Shown here: in pieces, positions 27,912 through 36,203 of the stretch
How the letters are laid out: every line of letters starts with the position of its first letter
Position numbering within the stretch: position 1 is the stretch's first letter
Program-made: the position numbers and the translations under genes
Assembly: GCF_009877425.1 (NCBI RefSeq)
Contig: NZ_WXEY01000010.1
Span: 1 to 64,000, forward strand
DNA length: 64,000 bases
DNA from: Heliomicrobium undosum
GTDB lineage: Bacteria > Bacillota > Desulfitobacteriia > Heliobacteriales > Heliobacteriaceae
Reading direction: 5' to 3'
Notes under the pieces: generated by a model
Database searches by the model: none
Seen by the model: only the letters and a program-made list of their open reading frames with translations
What the model was told of the DNA's origin: nothing

Positions 27912-29153
27912 TTAGGGCGTCTCCCCCTTGGCGACCCTCCCCCGCCCCTCACAACACTCACAAGGCGCAGTCAACAGCGAGGCCAGGCTCTGCCGCACCT
28001 TCTTGCGGGTCATCTCCACAAGCCCGAGCGCCGTCAAGCCAAGCACGCTCGTCCGCGTCTTATCTCGCGCCAGGTGGGTCTCCAGCGTCTCCAGCACCTC
28101 AGCCCGGTGCCGCTCGTCGCGCATGTCGATGAAGTCGATGACAATGATCCCACCGATCTCACGCAGGCGGAGTTGGCGCGGCACTTCCCGGGCCGCCTCG
28201 ATGTTGGTCTGGCGGATCGTCTCCTCCAGATTGACCGTCCCGGTAAAGCGGCCCGTGTTCACATCGATGACGGTGAGCGCCTCTGTCTCCTCGATGACCA
28301 GGTAACCGCCTGACTTGAGCCAAATCTTAGGCCGCAGGGCTTTTTCGATCTCGCTGTGCAGGTTGTGCTCAGCCCAGAAGTCGCGCCCCTCTTCCAGACG
28401 CAATCGGGGGCGCAGGGCCGGCAGGTTCTCCTCGGCCCACTCCCACATGCGGCTATACACATCGATATCATTCACGCGGATCTGTTCGACGCCGTCATCA
28501 ATGCGATCACGCAAGAGCCGCTCGACCAGGTCGCCGCTGCTCTCGATCAAGCAGGGCGCCGGTCGGCGGCTCGCCTTTTCCTGAATCCGCGCCCAACGCT
28601 GCCCCAGTCGGGCCACATCAGCCGCCAGTTCCTCCTCGGAAGCGCCGGCGGCTGTCGTGCGGACGATGAGACCCATCCCGGGTTGGCGCACCCGTTCGGC
28701 CAGTTCGCGCAGGCGTTCCCGTTCGGCCGGGTCTTCGATACGCCGGGAGACGCCTCCCTGATCGCCATCGGGCAGCAGGACGACCCAGCGGCCCGGGAGG
28801 GTCAGGTGGCAGGTGACCCGGGGACCTTTGCCGCCGATCCCCTCCTTGAGCACCTGCACCGTCACTTCTTGGCCCGGTTTGAGGATATCGCCGATGGACA
28901 ATTTGGCTCGCAAGTCCTTCAACTGAGCCGGCAAAGCGTCGGCAAGGACGAGGAAGGCGTTCCGTTCCCAACCGATATCAACAAAGGCCGCCTGCATCCC
29001 CGGCAAAACGTTCTCCACACGGCCCCTGTAGATATTGCCCACCATAGCGCCCTGGTCGTTCTGCTCCCAGTGGACCTCGACGAGGCGCTCCTCCTCTAGG
29101 ACAGCCACCTTTGTCCATTCCTTGCCGGCTTGCACGAGGACGGTCTTGTTCAT
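27912..29153 (-). CDS. rng: Ribonuclease G/E family endoribonuclease
   Basis: 413 residues, RNase G-sized with no long E-type scaffold tail. An S1 RNA-binding region (GNIYRGRVENVLPGMQAAFVDIG) is followed by the catalytic core with metal-binding Asp in VIDVNTGRF and in IVIDFIDM, and a C-terminal Cys pair CECCEGRGR that would link the dimer through zinc. It matures rRNA and starts mRNA decay. The ATG overlaps the previous stop (ATGA), so it is co-translated with the radical SAM-associated protein. Confidence 0.93.
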   Translation of the reverse strand: MNKTVLVQAGKEWTKVAVLEEERLVEVHWEQNDQGAMVGNIYRGRVENVLPGMQAAFVDIGWERNAFLVLADALPAQLKDLRAKLSIGDILKPGQEVTVQVLKEGIGGKGPRVTCHLTLPGRWVVLLPDGDQGGVSRRIEDPAERERLRELAERVRQPGMGLIVRTTAAGASEEELAADVARLGQRWARIQEKASRRPAPCLIESSGDLVERLLRDRIDDGVEQIRVNDIDVYSRMWEWAEENLPALRPRLRLEEGRDFWAEHNLHSEIEKALRPKIWLKSGGYLVIEETEALTVIDVNTGRFTGTVNLEETIRQTNIEAAREVPRQLRLREIGGIIVIDFIDMRDERHRAEVLETLETHLARDKTRTSVLGLTALGLVEMTRKKVRQSLASLLTAPCECCEGRGRVAKGETP

Positions 29154-29848
29154 AGGACATCCATAGGCGTCAGCAACCGCTCTCCCTGGGCGACAAACAA
29201 ACCGAGCCGCAGGATGCGCACCCGCTCCCGGTCAACGGACAGATTGCCGTAGCGGCACACCGCCTCGAGGACCTCCTCGGGGCGCACATTGCCCTCGCTG
29301 CCTGTCTGGACAAGCATCTCCAGGATCAGCGCGTCGTCGGTGCGAGATCCGGTCAGTTGAAACAGGCCGGCGCGGATATCCTTTGTCGATACCCCTTTCT
29401 TCCCTTCCCGCTCGACAAGCCAGGATGTTTCAGCAAGGCTCCGCGACAGGGCCGCTGCGATGGCCGTCTCGTCGAGCGGCTCTTGCAAGGGGACGCGCAG
29501 GCGGTACTGGGCCCGGTTGACGGCGGCCATGAGCGCCTGTGTTCCCGGTGGCACAGCCTTGACGCCATGGATGCCGAATCCCTCCGGCATGGCCTTTTGC
29601 AACCGTTCCCGCACCTCTGCCGTATCAATGGCGGCAGCCAGATCGATATCGACATACTCGCCGAAAGAGACGATCCCGACGGCCAGCGCCGACGCAAAGG
29701 CGATCTTGGGGTGGGGATTAAAGCCTTCCGAGAAGGCCAGAGGGATGGCAGCGCGACGCATCGCCCGCTCAAAGGCTTTCTGGGTGTCCAGATGAGAAAG
29801 CCAGCGGACCGGATCCTGTTTGCTAAAGGCGATCCGGACTCGGAACAT
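29150..29848 (-). CDS. DUF2344 protein associated with radical SAM enzyme
   Basis: About 232 residues. FSKQDPVRWLSHLDTQKAFE and SEGFNPHPKIAFASALAVG are hallmarks of the DUF2344 (TIGR03936) family, which is either fused to or encoded next to the radical SAM protein upstream. The function is not established; the constant link with RNase G and the radical SAM partner suggests RNA or ribosome modification. The start overlaps the partner by 26 bases. Confidence 0.85.
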   Translation of the reverse strand: MFRVRIAFSKQDPVRWLSHLDTQKAFERAMRRAAIPLAFSEGFNPHPKIAFASALAVGIVSFGEYVDIDLAAAIDTAEVRERLQKAMPEGFGIHGVKAVPPGTQALMAAVNRAQYRLRVPLQEPLDETAIAAALSRSLAETSWLVEREGKKGVSTKDIRAGLFQLTGSRTDDALILEMLVQTGSEGNVRPEEVLEAVCRYGNLSVDRERVRILRLGLFVAQGERLLTPMDVL

Positions 29849-31790
29849 GGTCTCCACCCCGCAAATCGATACTTACCCCTAAAGTCGGACAAACGCCGCA
29901 TCCGGCACAGGTATCGGCCCGGCAGTCCCGGGTCAGCGCTGCGGCCAGGGCGTTTTTATGTTCCCGAATGAGATACCGGCGATCGACGCCGAAGTCGAGG
30001 TGGTCCCAGGGCAAGGGGTCGTCATAGCCGATGGCACGGTAGGCGTAATCGGCCGGGTCGACGCCGCATTCCTGAAAAGCCTCCAACCAGGTTTCGTAAC
30101 GGAAAAATTCGGACCAGCCGTCAAAGACGCAGCCTTTTTGCCAGGCCCGGTGCAACACCTGGCCGAGGCGGCGGTCGCCCTTGGCGAAGACAGCCTCGAG
30201 AAAACTGATCCGGGCGTCATGCCAGTTGTAGCTGATCCGGCGGTCGCGGAGGCGCTTCTTCAAAAAGGCCTGCTTCTCCTCCAGGTCGGCCATGGCCGCC
30301 TGGGGCTCCCACTGGAAAGGCGTCTGGGCTTTCGGCACAAAGGAAGAGGTGCTGACGGTGACACGGACGCTCTTTTTGATGCCCTTCTCCCGCAGGATCC
30401 CCGTCCCCTTGTAGACGACCTGCTCGGCCAGACGGGCGATCCCTTCCAGGTCCTCTTCGGTTTCCGTAGGCAGGCCGATCATGAAATAGAGCTTGAGACC
30501 GGTCCAGCCGTTGGAAAAGGCGCTCTCCACCGTCTCCATCAGGTCCGCTTCGGTGACACCCTTGTTGATCACGTCGCGCAGGCGCTGGGTCCCTGCTTCC
30601 GGCGCAAAGGTGAGACCAGTCTTGCGCACCTTCTGGACCTCCTTGGCCAGATCGACCGAGAAGGCGTCCACCCGCAGAGACGGCAACGAGAGACCGACCT
30701 TCTGCTCCGCATGGGTGGCGATCAATTCCTTAATCAGCGGCTCCACGCAGGTGTAGTCGGCCGTGCTCAAGGAAGTCAGGGCGATCTCATCGTACCCCGT
30801 CGCCTTGACCAACGCCTCCGCCTGCCGCTTCAACGTCTCCGGCGACCGCTCCCGCACGGGCCGGTAGATGCTCCCAGCCTGGCAAAAACGGCAGGCCCGG
30901 GAACAGCCGCGCAAGACTTCAAGCATGACCCGGTCATGGACCACATCCATGAAGGGCACCAGCGATGTGGTGGGAAAATAGGCCTTGTCCAGATCGGCCA
31001 CGATCTGCTTCTTCACCTTCGCCGGAACACCCTCCCGGGTAGGCGTCGTGCCGAGAAAACGCCCGTCGGCAGCATACTCGGACCGGTAGAGGGCAGGCAC
31101 ATAGACACCAGGGATGGCCGCCAAATGAAGCAACAGCGCCTCCCGGCGGGAGCGATCCCCCCCTTTCGCCGGGTCGTCTCCTGCCTCTGCTGCGCCCCCG
31201 GCTATCGCCCCAAGGCCCGCATCTCCTTTGAAGTCAGCGACGGCCTGCAAGACGCGTGGCAACAATTCTTCTCCCTCACCGAGGAGGATGAGATCCATAA
31301 AAGGCGCCAGGGGCTCCGGGTTGACGGCGCAGGGACCGCCGGCCATGATCAGGGGATCGCCGTACACCCGCTCCTCGGCAAAGAGGGGGATGCCGGCCAG
31401 GTCAAGCATGTTGAGGATGTTGCTGTAGGACATCTCATACTGCAGAGTAAAGCCGACCACATCGAAGTCGGTCAGCGGACGCCGGCTCTCCAGGGAGAAG
31501 AGGGGCACCCCGCGCGAGCGCATGGCTTTCTCCATATCCGGCCAGGGGGCGAAGACACGCTCCATGGCCATGCGCGGCTGTTCGTTGATCAGGTGGTAGA
31601 GGATGCGCAGACCCAGGTGGGACATGCCGACCTCATAAACGTCGGGAAAGGCGAAGGCCATGGCCACATCGACGCCAGACCAATCCTTTTTCACCTGGTT
31701 ATGCTCGCCCCCCGTGTACCGGGTTGGTTTCGTCACCTTGCGCAGCAGTTCATCTTCTAAGATTTGGCTGATATCACTTACACGACTCAA
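29823..31790 (-). CDS. B12-binding-type radical SAM protein, TIGR03960 family
   Basis: 655 residues. The N-terminal half (to about 250) resembles a Rossmann-like cobalamin-binding domain of radical SAM methyltransferase relatives; the radical SAM core follows with CSRACRFCQAG holding the three iron-sulfur cysteines. The C-terminus has further cysteines (CRADTCAGCGVCPTLG) that could hold a second cluster. The family always pairs with DUF2344, here the overlapping next gene. The substrate is unknown. TTG start with GGCGGGGAT upstream. Confidence 0.88.
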   Translation of the reverse strand: MSRVSDISQILEDELLRKVTKPTRYTGGEHNQVKKDWSGVDVAMAFAFPDVYEVGMSHLGLRILYHLINEQPRMAMERVFAPWPDMEKAMRSRGVPLFSLESRRPLTDFDVVGFTLQYEMSYSNILNMLDLAGIPLFAEERVYGDPLIMAGGPCAVNPEPLAPFMDLILLGEGEELLPRVLQAVADFKGDAGLGAIAGGAAEAGDDPAKGGDRSRREALLLHLAAIPGVYVPALYRSEYAADGRFLGTTPTREGVPAKVKKQIVADLDKAYFPTTSLVPFMDVVHDRVMLEVLRGCSRACRFCQAGSIYRPVRERSPETLKRQAEALVKATGYDEIALTSLSTADYTCVEPLIKELIATHAEQKVGLSLPSLRVDAFSVDLAKEVQKVRKTGLTFAPEAGTQRLRDVINKGVTEADLMETVESAFSNGWTGLKLYFMIGLPTETEEDLEGIARLAEQVVYKGTGILREKGIKKSVRVTVSTSSFVPKAQTPFQWEPQAAMADLEEKQAFLKKRLRDRRISYNWHDARISFLEAVFAKGDRRLGQVLHRAWQKGCVFDGWSEFFRYETWLEAFQECGVDPADYAYRAIGYDDPLPWDHLDFGVDRRYLIREHKNALAAALTRDCRADTCAGCGVCPTLGVSIDLRGGDHVPSPDRL

Positions 31791-31965
31791 ACTGGTATCC
31801 CCGCCTCACGCGCTGATTCGTTCAATTATAACCGATGTACAATGGAACTTACGATAAGATTATCCCCTTTATCCCGGAAAGACAACCCCAGAAGACGCTT
31901 TTTTGCCCTGCTGCGACACCCTTCTATTTTACTTAAAGGTCCCGAACAGCGAAAAGCGCCTGGCT

Positions 31966-32847
31966 TCATCCGCCCCTGCGAATCAGTTCCCCTACGGCAA
32001 GGTCCTCCTTGCCCTGCAGCATCTGTTGGAGCAGATCGTTCTCACTGACCTGTCCGATGATCGCGCCATTTTCGTCAACGACGGTGACGAGCAGGCAGCG
32101 CTCCGGCACGATGCGGGGCAGCAGGCTGGAGACGCGCACATCGCGCCGGGCCACGACCACCTCGCCGTTCCAGGCCGCCTGGCCCGCCAGCTTGCGCCGC
32201 TTCACCCGGAGCAGGTTCCAAAAAAACATGGGGCCGTTGCTCCTTTCCTTATGGGCGCCGAGAAAGAGAAACCCGGCGATCAGCGGAAGGTCGAGTCCGT
32301 TGCGCCCCCCGTAGAGTCCGGCGATGGCCAGCAGGCCGAAGAGCAGCGCCAATGCCTCCCCCCAACCAGCGGCGCGCAAGGATGCCCGCATGACTCCCCA
32401 CCGCCCAGCCAGCCAGGCGCGGCAGAGACGTCCGCCGTCCAGGGGGAGGATCGGCAACAGGTTGAACAGACCGATGGAGAAATTGACATTGCGCAAAAAA
32501 TCGAAATAGTCTCCCCAGTCGATGCCCAGCCGCATCCCCCCTTCGAGGATCAGCAAGAGGAGAAAGGAGAATATGGGGCCGGCCAGGACAACGGGGATCT
32601 CGTCGCCGGGACTCTGCTCCAGGCCCGGTTCAAGTCGCGCAACGCCGCCGAAAGGAAAAAACTCGACCTCCTGCACGGCAAAACCTTTGCGCCGGGCGAC
32701 GAGCACGTGGCCCAACTCATGCCAGGCCACGCAGGCAAAGGCCAGTGCCACTTCCACGGCCACACCGGCCCAGACGTAAAGCGCCGCAAGCACAATGAGC
32801 CATTCGTTAATCCGCACGTCCACCCCGGCAAGGCGGACGATCCTCAC
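31966..32847 (-). CDS. spoIVFB: SpoIVFB-like intramembrane metalloprotease (M50)
   Basis: 293 residues. The zinc motif HELGH is at 43-47 and the third ligand Asp137 is in LPILPLDGGR, both in transmembrane segments as in site-2 proteases; the C-terminal 80 residues resemble a CBS-type domain (DENGAIIGQVSENDLLQQML). SpoIVFB cleaves pro-sigma-K in the mother cell during sporulation. Its GTG overlaps the stop of the SpoIVFA-like gene, giving the known spoIVFA-spoIVFB pair. Confidence 0.9.
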   Translation of the reverse strand: MRIVRLAGVDVRINEWLIVLAALYVWAGVAVEVALAFACVAWHELGHVLVARRKGFAVQEVEFFPFGGVARLEPGLEQSPGDEIPVVLAGPIFSFLLLLILEGGMRLGIDWGDYFDFLRNVNFSIGLFNLLPILPLDGGRLCRAWLAGRWGVMRASLRAAGWGEALALLFGLLAIAGLYGGRNGLDLPLIAGFLFLGAHKERSNGPMFFWNLLRVKRRKLAGQAAWNGEVVVARRDVRVSSLLPRIVPERCLLVTVVDENGAIIGQVSENDLLQQMLQGKEDLAVGELIRRGG

Positions 32848-33737
32848 TGGGGCTGTCCCCCCTTCTCACTCTCCAAGGGGTCGACGCTGCAACCCTCCCG
32901 GCGGACCTCGAGATAGAGCTGCGCCTGGCCGTCCGCCTCGCTGCGGGCCAATCGGCCCAACACCGTACCGGGCTCAACCGGCTGGCCGGCTTTCACCTCC
33001 AGCTTCTCCAGCGGGCCTACGATACGGACGGTTCCATCATCGGCGATGATTTGAACAAAGTGGCCGCCGTTTTCCACCCATTCCAGGGCCACCTTGCCGG
33101 TCACGCCGGCAGTCACCGGCGATCCCGCCGGCGCGGCGATGCGAACGCCAGGATAAAAGTGGCCGCCGCGCTGCCCGAAGGGCTGGACAAGGATGCCCTT
33201 CACGGGCGTCTCAACGGGCAGGCCAACCCGAGCCGTTCCGCCGGCAGGGGCGAAGACGGGGGCCACGGCAGCCGCGTCCGTCCAAAGGCCGAGACGCAAG
33301 ACGGCCTCATGGAGCGCTTCGTATTCCACGTTCTCCGTGGCAACCCGCCGGATCTCCCCTTGCAGCCAGCGGGCCCAGGGCTGGTCGATCTGAAAGAGTT
33401 GCCAGGTCGCCGCGAAGAGGGCCAATGAGATGGCCGTTTGCCAAAGCCAGCGACGAAGCGGGGAACCCTCTCCCCTCCCCGGCGGCGATTCTCCCCAGCG
33501 AGCCGTGGGATCGCCAGGGAACCAACTTCGTGATGACTGCCCACCGAAACGGCCGAGCCAGCGGTTTCCCCCGCCGAGACCGCCGCCCCCGTCAGCCGCG
33601 CCGACCCTTCCGTCTATGGGCGATTCAGCGGCGCCCTCTTTTTCCGCCTCACGAACTGCCTCCCCAGAGGTTGCCGGACGCCTACGCCGGCGGTTCGTGA
33701 TCCAATCACCGCCGTCGGGAATAATAGACTTTTTCAC
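32844..33737 (-). CDS. spoIVFA: SpoIVFA-like regulator with inactive LytM domain
   Basis: About 297 residues: a long basic, Gly-rich N-terminus, one transmembrane segment (about 98-115) and a C-terminal LytM/M23 fold. The expected zinc ligands are changed: where active enzymes have H-x-G-V-D, this has YPGVRIAAPAG, so it cannot be an active peptidase. That, and the overlap with spoIVFB, identifies it as SpoIVFA, which holds SpoIVFB inactive in the forespore outer membrane. GTG start with GGGGGGA six bases upstream. Confidence 0.85.
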   Translation of the reverse strand: MKKSIIPDGGDWITNRRRRRPATSGEAVREAEKEGAAESPIDGRVGAADGGGGLGGGNRWLGRFGGQSSRSWFPGDPTARWGESPPGRGEGSPLRRWLWQTAISLALFAATWQLFQIDQPWARWLQGEIRRVATENVEYEALHEAVLRLGLWTDAAAVAPVFAPAGGTARVGLPVETPVKGILVQPFGQRGGHFYPGVRIAAPAGSPVTAGVTGKVALEWVENGGHFVQIIADDGTVRIVGPLEKLEVKAGQPVEPGTVLGRLARSEADGQAQLYLEVRREGCSVDPLESEKGGQPQ

Positions 33738-33873
33738 ACCTGTCCCCCCTATCCCCACACCTGATACACTCTATGCGCCAATCTGGAAAAAATAGGACAT
33801 CCTTTCTTTTTCCAGTCATTCACGCATCGCGAGGAGAGGCGGCGGGCATACTCCTAAGTAGGAGGTGGTGTGT

Positions 33874-34050
33874 ATGGCCCGGATCATCCCCTTGCCTAGA
33901 CCGAACCTCGCCGGCAAGTGCTCCGAATGTCCGATGGCCCCCTGGTGTTACACCCAACCGGCGGACCGCATTTCCATCAACCCCGTACATACACGAGCGA
34001 TGAAGCGAGCTTTTGAACAATGCATCCACCGGCGCAGCAATGAAAAATAA
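33874..34050 (+). CDS. Small Cys-rich protein of unknown function
   Basis: 58 residues, the first forward gene. Four cysteines: Cys16, Cys19 and Cys25 in KCSECPMAPWCY and Cys50 near the basic end. The C-x2-C-x5-C pattern could hold zinc or an iron-sulfur cluster. A perfect AGGAGG lies eight bases before the ATG, and a forward terminator follows 15 bases after the stop, which together make a real small gene likely. No family recognised. Confidence 0.7.
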   Translation: MARIIPLPRPNLAGKCSECPMAPWCYTQPADRISINPVHTRAMKRAFEQCIHRRSNEK

Positions 34051-34064
34051 GCTGTCGAACGTCC

Positions 34065-34098
34065 AGGCGATTGTGGGATAGTCCTGATCGCCTTTTTT
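34065..34098 (+). terminator. Forward terminator after the Cys-rich gene
   Basis: Stem AGGCGAT/ATCGCCT followed by TTTTTTC. It isolates the small gene from the permease. Confidence 0.8.
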
Positions 34099-34121
34099 CT
34101 TTGTCCGCCTGCGAAGGACAC

Positions 34122-34150
34122 TTGTGCAAAAAAGAACAAGTGATTATAAT
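34122..34150 (+). promoter_or_regulatory. Promoter of the APC permease gene
   Basis: TTGTGC (34122-34127) and a perfect TATAAT (34145-34150) with a 17-base spacer. The leader of about 115 bases before the ATG has no structure I recognise. Confidence 0.8.
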
Positions 34151-34272
34151 ATGTGCTTGTCGACACTTCCCCAGTGATACCTAAAACCAAGGCAGGGAAA
34201 ACTTGTTTCGATCCTCATGTTCCGAAAAAACACCTCTTCCCGAACCTTATGCAATGAAAGGAGCCTCTCTTC

Positions 34273-35685
34273 ATGAACCTCTGGCGGAAAAAATCCCTGG
34301 ATCAGTTGATCGAGTTCGCCCAAACGAAAACAGGCCTGAATAAAACACTGGGCGCCTTTGATCTGACCCTGCTGGGCATCGGCGCCATCATCGGAACAGG
34401 CATCTTCGTGCTGACTGGCATCGCCGCCGCCGAACATGCCGGACCGGCGCTGGTCCTCTCCTTCGTCCTCGCCGGACTGGCCTGCGGCTTCGCCGCCCTG
34501 GCCTATGCGGAATTCGCCGCCCTTTGCCCTGTGTCGGGCAGCGCCTACACCTATTCCTACGCCACCTTAGGCGAATTCATGGCCTGGCTGATCGGTTGGG
34601 CGCTTATCCTCGAATATGGACTGGCCTCTTCTGCCGTCTCCATCGGATGGTCGGCCTATTTCGTCAAACTTATCGAAGGGCTGGGCTTTCACCTGCCGGC
34701 GGCGCTGGTCAATCCGCCGGCAGGCGGCGGGATCATCAACCTTCCGGCCGTCATCATCGTCCTGATCGTTACCACGCTACTATCGATCGGCATCCGGGAA
34801 AGCGCCCGCGTCAACAACATCATGGTCTTCATCAAGATGGCTGTCGTCCTCCTCTTCATTGGCGTTGGCGTCTGGTACGTCAAGCCGGCCAACTGGAGTC
34901 CCTTTATGCCCTACGGCGTCTCCGGCATCTGGTCCGGCGCGGCCATCGTCTTTTTCGCCTATATCGGCTTTGACGCCGTCTCGACCGCTGCCGAAGAGGT
35001 GAAGAACCCGCAGCGAGACCTGCCCATCGGCATCGTCTCTTCGCTGGCCATCTGCACCGTCCTCTACATCATCGTCTCGGCCATCCTGACCGGCATCGTT
35101 CCCTATTCCCAGTTCAAGGGCGTTTCCGCGCCGGTGGCTCTGGCCATGCAGGTGGCCGGCCAGAACTGGGTGGCCGGTTTCGTCTCCATCGGCGCCATCG
35201 CTGGGATCACGACGGTGCTCCTGGTGATGATGTTCGGCCAAACACGCGTCTTTTTTGCCATGAGTCGAGACGGCCTCCTGCCTCCCTTCTTCTCGAAGGT
35301 GCATCCCCGCTTCGCGACGCCCTTTGTCTCCACATGGCTAACCGGGTTAATCGTCGCTTTCGTGGCCGGTTTCGTTCCCATCGGGATCGTGGCGGAGATG
35401 GTCAACCTGGGCACCTTGTCCGCCTTCGTCTTTGTCTCCATCGGTGTCATCCTGCTGCGCCGCCAGCGCCCCGAACTGAAACGCCCCTTCCGCTGTCCCG
35501 GTGTACCCTTTACGCCCTCGCTTGCCGTGCTGTTTTGCACCTTTTTGATGGGCTCCCTCCCCTGGATCACCTGGAAGCTGTTTCTGATCTGGATGAGCGC
35601 GGGCATCGTCGTGTATTTCCTCTATGGCTACTCCCATAGCAAGATCGCTGCGCCAGCCGGAAAAGCGAACACGTCGGAGAAGTAA
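34273..35685 (+). CDS. APC-family amino acid permease (cationic amino acid transporter type)
   Basis: 470 residues with about 12 transmembrane segments. GIGAIIGTGIFVLTGIAA in the first segment is the unwound substrate-binding motif of APC transporters, and FFAYIGFDAVSTAAEEVKNPQRDLP is typical of the CAT branch (YfnA-like), which moves amino acids, often with protons or by exchange. GAAAGGAG lies seven bases before the ATG. It is a single-gene unit with its own promoter and a terminator shared with the converging gene; the substrate cannot be read. Confidence 0.92.
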   Translation: MNLWRKKSLDQLIEFAQTKTGLNKTLGAFDLTLLGIGAIIGTGIFVLTGIAAAEHAGPALVLSFVLAGLACGFAALAYAEFAALCPVSGSAYTYSYATLGEFMAWLIGWALILEYGLASSAVSIGWSAYFVKLIEGLGFHLPAALVNPPAGGGIINLPAVIIVLIVTTLLSIGIRESARVNNIMVFIKMAVVLLFIGVGVWYVKPANWSPFMPYGVSGIWSGAAIVFFAYIGFDAVSTAAEEVKNPQRDLPIGIVSSLAICTVLYIIVSAILTGIVPYSQFKGVSAPVALAMQVAGQNWVAGFVSIGAIAGITTVLLVMMFGQTRVFFAMSRDGLLPPFFSKVHPRFATPFVSTWLTGLIVAFVAGFVPIGIVAEMVNLGTLSAFVFVSIGVILLRRQRPELKRPFRCPGVPFTPSLAVLFCTFLMGSLPWITWKLFLIWMSAGIVVYFLYGYSHSKIAAPAGKANTSEK

Positions 35686-35707
35686 TTCGAACCGAACGAA
35701 AAAAGCA

Positions 35708-35751
35708 AAAAAACCCGCCCTCTTCCTTAAAAAGGAAAAGAGCGGGTTTTT
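35708..35751. terminator. Bidirectional terminator between converging genes
   Basis: A long stem with CCCGC and CTCTT arms and a tail of A on one side and T on the other (AAAAAAACCCGC ... GCGGGTTTTT), between the forward permease and the reverse small membrane gene. Confidence 0.85.
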
Positions 35752-35775
35752 CATTGTCCATACAAAGCAACCCTG

Positions 35776-35964
35776 TTATTCGGCAGGATAACGAGTCCCG
35801 TACTCCTGCAGCGGTGGAAAACGCTCCCTCGATTGGCTCTGTCCAATCAACCGCCGAACCGCCTGTGGGTCTAGCCGATGTGTTTTCCGGTAGGTCTTCT
35901 TTTGACCCAGTTCCAGCCAAATGACAGCCCCGATGAATAACGCCAACAGGGCAAGTATGTACAT
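35776..35964 (-). CDS. Small membrane protein of unknown function
   Basis: 62 residues: an N-terminal transmembrane segment (residues 2-18, MYILALLALFIGAVIWLEL) and a basic cytoplasmic tail (KKTYRKTHR) without a recognised family. GGGGGAAGG precedes the ATG and the shared terminator follows the stop, supporting a real gene. The 200 bases upstream, up to the amidase gene, hold its promoter and nothing else I can identify. Confidence 0.6.
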   Translation of the reverse strand: MYILALLALFIGAVIWLELGQKKTYRKTHRLDPQAVRRLIGQSQSRERFPPLQEYGTRYPAE

Positions 35965-36203
35965 CAGCCGCCTTCCCCCTTTCCTCGCCTTCCAGCGGAA
36001 TCATCCATTAATCCTCAACCGTCGGATCCGATTGAGTCTTTCCATGTTAGAACGATAAAACAAATTCGCGAAATCAACTAGTAATTCCTTCCATTTGCTT
36101 TGTTTTTCGTTCGTCATTATCCGACTCGAAATGCGGGGACGGGGGTGCGGTCTGTGTACATTCCGACATGCTTGATCGGCCGATGATTGGAAAACAGGTA
36201 GGT

